Source of the DNA: JACPHD01 sp964526325
GTDB lineage: Bacteria > Patescibacteriota > Patescibacteriia > Patescibacteriales > GWC2-42-12
Direction: 5' to 3'
Assembly: GCA_964526325.1 (NCBI GenBank)
Contig: CAZGKM010000015.1
Coordinates: forward strand, 1-32,854
DNA: 32,854 nt
The notes under the pieces are model-generated. The model saw only the letters and a list, made by a program, of their open reading frames with translations. It did not search any database and was not told the DNA's origin. Both the position numbers and the translations under genes were made by a program. Below are positions 31,804-32,854 of this stretch, in pieces (position 1 is the stretch's first letter; every line of letters begins with the position of its first letter).

Positions 31804-32074
31804 AATATGATTATTTTTATGCTATAAACATAATAATTTTTTTATTAATACTATCATTGTCAATATATAATTTTGAATTAAGATCCTTTTTAAAAATAAA
31901 AACTGCAAACTAAACCTAAAATTTATGTACTACTTTTATTTATTATTAGCAAATAAATTATTAAGCCATAAATACTTAAATAAAAAACCTGTACCCTTAA
32001 CCGGTTTATCGTTTCTTATGCAAAAGCTGCCGGATTATTAATTATAGTATAGAGAATTAACCTTTGCCATATCT
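31804..32074. other. AT-rich spacer between radical SAM transcription units
   Basis: No supported gene on either strand. On the minus strand a weak AAACC/GGTTT stem followed by T6 (near 32005-31985) might end the upstream unit. TTGACA at 31863-31858 could be a -35 element for the tandem gene, but no good -10 lies at the right distance. Confidence 0.35.
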
Positions 32075-32854
32075 CTATTTAATAACAGGTCTGAATTCGC
32101 TCCAACCGAATATTTCCGGATATTCCCTCCATGGACCTTCGCAAATATTATCATATTTACATTTACAGCAATCGGGTCCCTTGGCCTTACCCTTTTCTTT
32201 GCGATATTTTGAGTAATTTTTTACCGTGAAATCAACATCATATATTGACGATTGCGGAATATACTTTTCCGCGATGTAATCTTCGTATCCTGACATAAAA
32301 CAATAAGGTATCGCTTCGGTCATTACTGTTTTTCCATCTTTGATGCCAATGTTTAGGCCTTTTTTAACATATTTTATTATTTCGCTCTTTTTCGGAACAA
32401 TCCAGTCCTTATTTTTATCCGCCTGGCCGGTAATATGGATAAAGGCAAATTGAAAATGATCAACATCTAGTCTCGTGAGAAGTTTAGCCGTTTGTGGAAG
32501 ATATTTATAATTAACAGAAGTGACTACGGAATTAATCATTACGTATTGATTTAATTTTTTTAAATTTTTTATGCCATTGATAGTTTGTTCAAAACTTCCA
32601 TCGGCTCCTGTCAAAAAGTCATGGATCTTGGCATTTGGTCCATGTACTGATGGAGAAAAATGAGTAGCGCCTGCATTTATTGTTTTGATGCAAAAATCTT
32701 TATAAGCAAATAAGCGGCCGTTTGTCTGTATTTGAATCCATCGAAAACCTATGTCTTTAGCTATTTCCACTAACTCAATGAAGTCTGGGTGCATGCATGG
32801 TTCTCCTCCAGTAAAAACTACCTCTCTTTTTTTTTGGTCAAATGCTTCTTTTAA
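32075..32854 (-). CDS. Radical SAM protein, C-terminal part (module 5, cut by window edge)
   Basis: The frame is open to the right edge, so the N-terminal cluster motif is outside the window. The visible 259 residues begin just before VFTGGEPCMHPDF, followed by WIQIQTNGRLFAY, SVHGPNAKIHDFL, GSFEQTINGIKNLKKL and VTSVNYKYLPQ. The tail has IPYCFMSGYE and CCKCKYDNICEGPW and ends in EFRPVIK, the same pattern as modules 1-4. A 271-nt AT-rich spacer separates it from the tandem gene, so it may be a separate transcript or an earlier member of the same cluster. Confidence 0.9.
   Translation of the reverse strand, partial: LKEAFDQKKREVVFTGGEPCMHPDFIELVEIAKDIGFRWIQIQTNGRLFAYKDFCIKTINAGATHFSPSVHGPNAKIHDFLTGADGSFEQTINGIKNLKKLNQYVMINSVVTSVNYKYLPQTAKLLTRLDVDHFQFAFIHITGQADKNKDWIVPKKSEIIKYVKKGLNIGIKDGKTVMTEAIPYCFMSGYEDYIAEKYIPQSSIYDVDFTVKNYSKYRKEKGKAKGPDCCKCKYDNICEGPWREYPEIFGWSEFRPVIK

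Noticed and set aside
31804..32074. Small precursor peptide for the radical SAM enzymes
   Set aside because: No open frame with a ribosome site or leader-like sequence was found here or in 25640-26022.
1..32854. CRISPR array
   Set aside because: Repeats are palindromic and dispersed, without regular spacers; no cas gene is present.
1..32854. UGA recoding (as in some Patescibacteria)
   Set aside because: No gene needs TGA read as an amino acid; TGA is used as the stop of the 1265-residue gene, though most genes end in TAA or TAG.

Overview
The window looks like part of a small, AT-rich bacterial genome assembled from a metagenome, most likely a Patescibacteria (candidate phyla radiation) member of Parcubacteria type. 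This is inferred from gene content and style. Most chromosomal genes are tightly packed and begin without a clear Shine-Dalgarno (SD) sequence. Dispersed palindromes such as CCCCGTTAAAT...ATTTAACGGGG recur, and stop codons are mostly TAA or TAG. Exact taxonomy cannot be fixed from the sequence alone. Two 100-N gaps are each flanked by identical 55-bp ends and look like unmerged contig overlaps; removing one of them restores an intact RNase Y gene.

Layout: 1-6068 (minus strand) holds a cut membrane protein, a MazG-like NTP pyrophosphohydrolase, an O-antigen ligase/polymerase-like protein with repeats inserted in frame, an EamA-type transporter, IMP dehydrogenase and a GH1 beta-glucosidase. 6146-10406 (plus) holds infB, rbfA, an NrnA-like DHH phosphoesterase and clpP; infB and clpP share a promoter core. 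10551-15466 (minus) is a compositional island. It has five genes of mostly unknown function (one is MYG1-like), all with strong GGAGG ribosome sites unlike their neighbours, separated by long hairpin-rich noncoding stretches. One of these stretches, about 730 nt, has its own promoter and terminator and lies directly upstream of a small multi-pass membrane protein.

15563-21646 carries a TrmB-like regulator with a possible operator, a 1265-residue protein with a duplicated N-terminal module and a GNAT-like C-terminal region, an anchored protein and a repetitive lipoprotein. 21738-22387 is a tRNA cluster (Arg, Met, Lys) interspersed with 3'-half tRNA copies; three of the four carry a related insert in place of the 5' strand of the T stem. 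22558-25639 holds HU, a YmdB-like phosphoesterase and RNase Y, preceded by a 179-bp near-palindrome whose mismatches become G-U pairs on the transcribed strand.

26023-32854 (minus) is an array of six radical-SAM modules in five genes. Four of these genes sit head to tail with an A24 prepilin-peptidase-like membrane protein as the last gene. All six modules share the same C-terminal cysteine signature, suggesting one expanded maturation or modification system. No substrate gene is visible.
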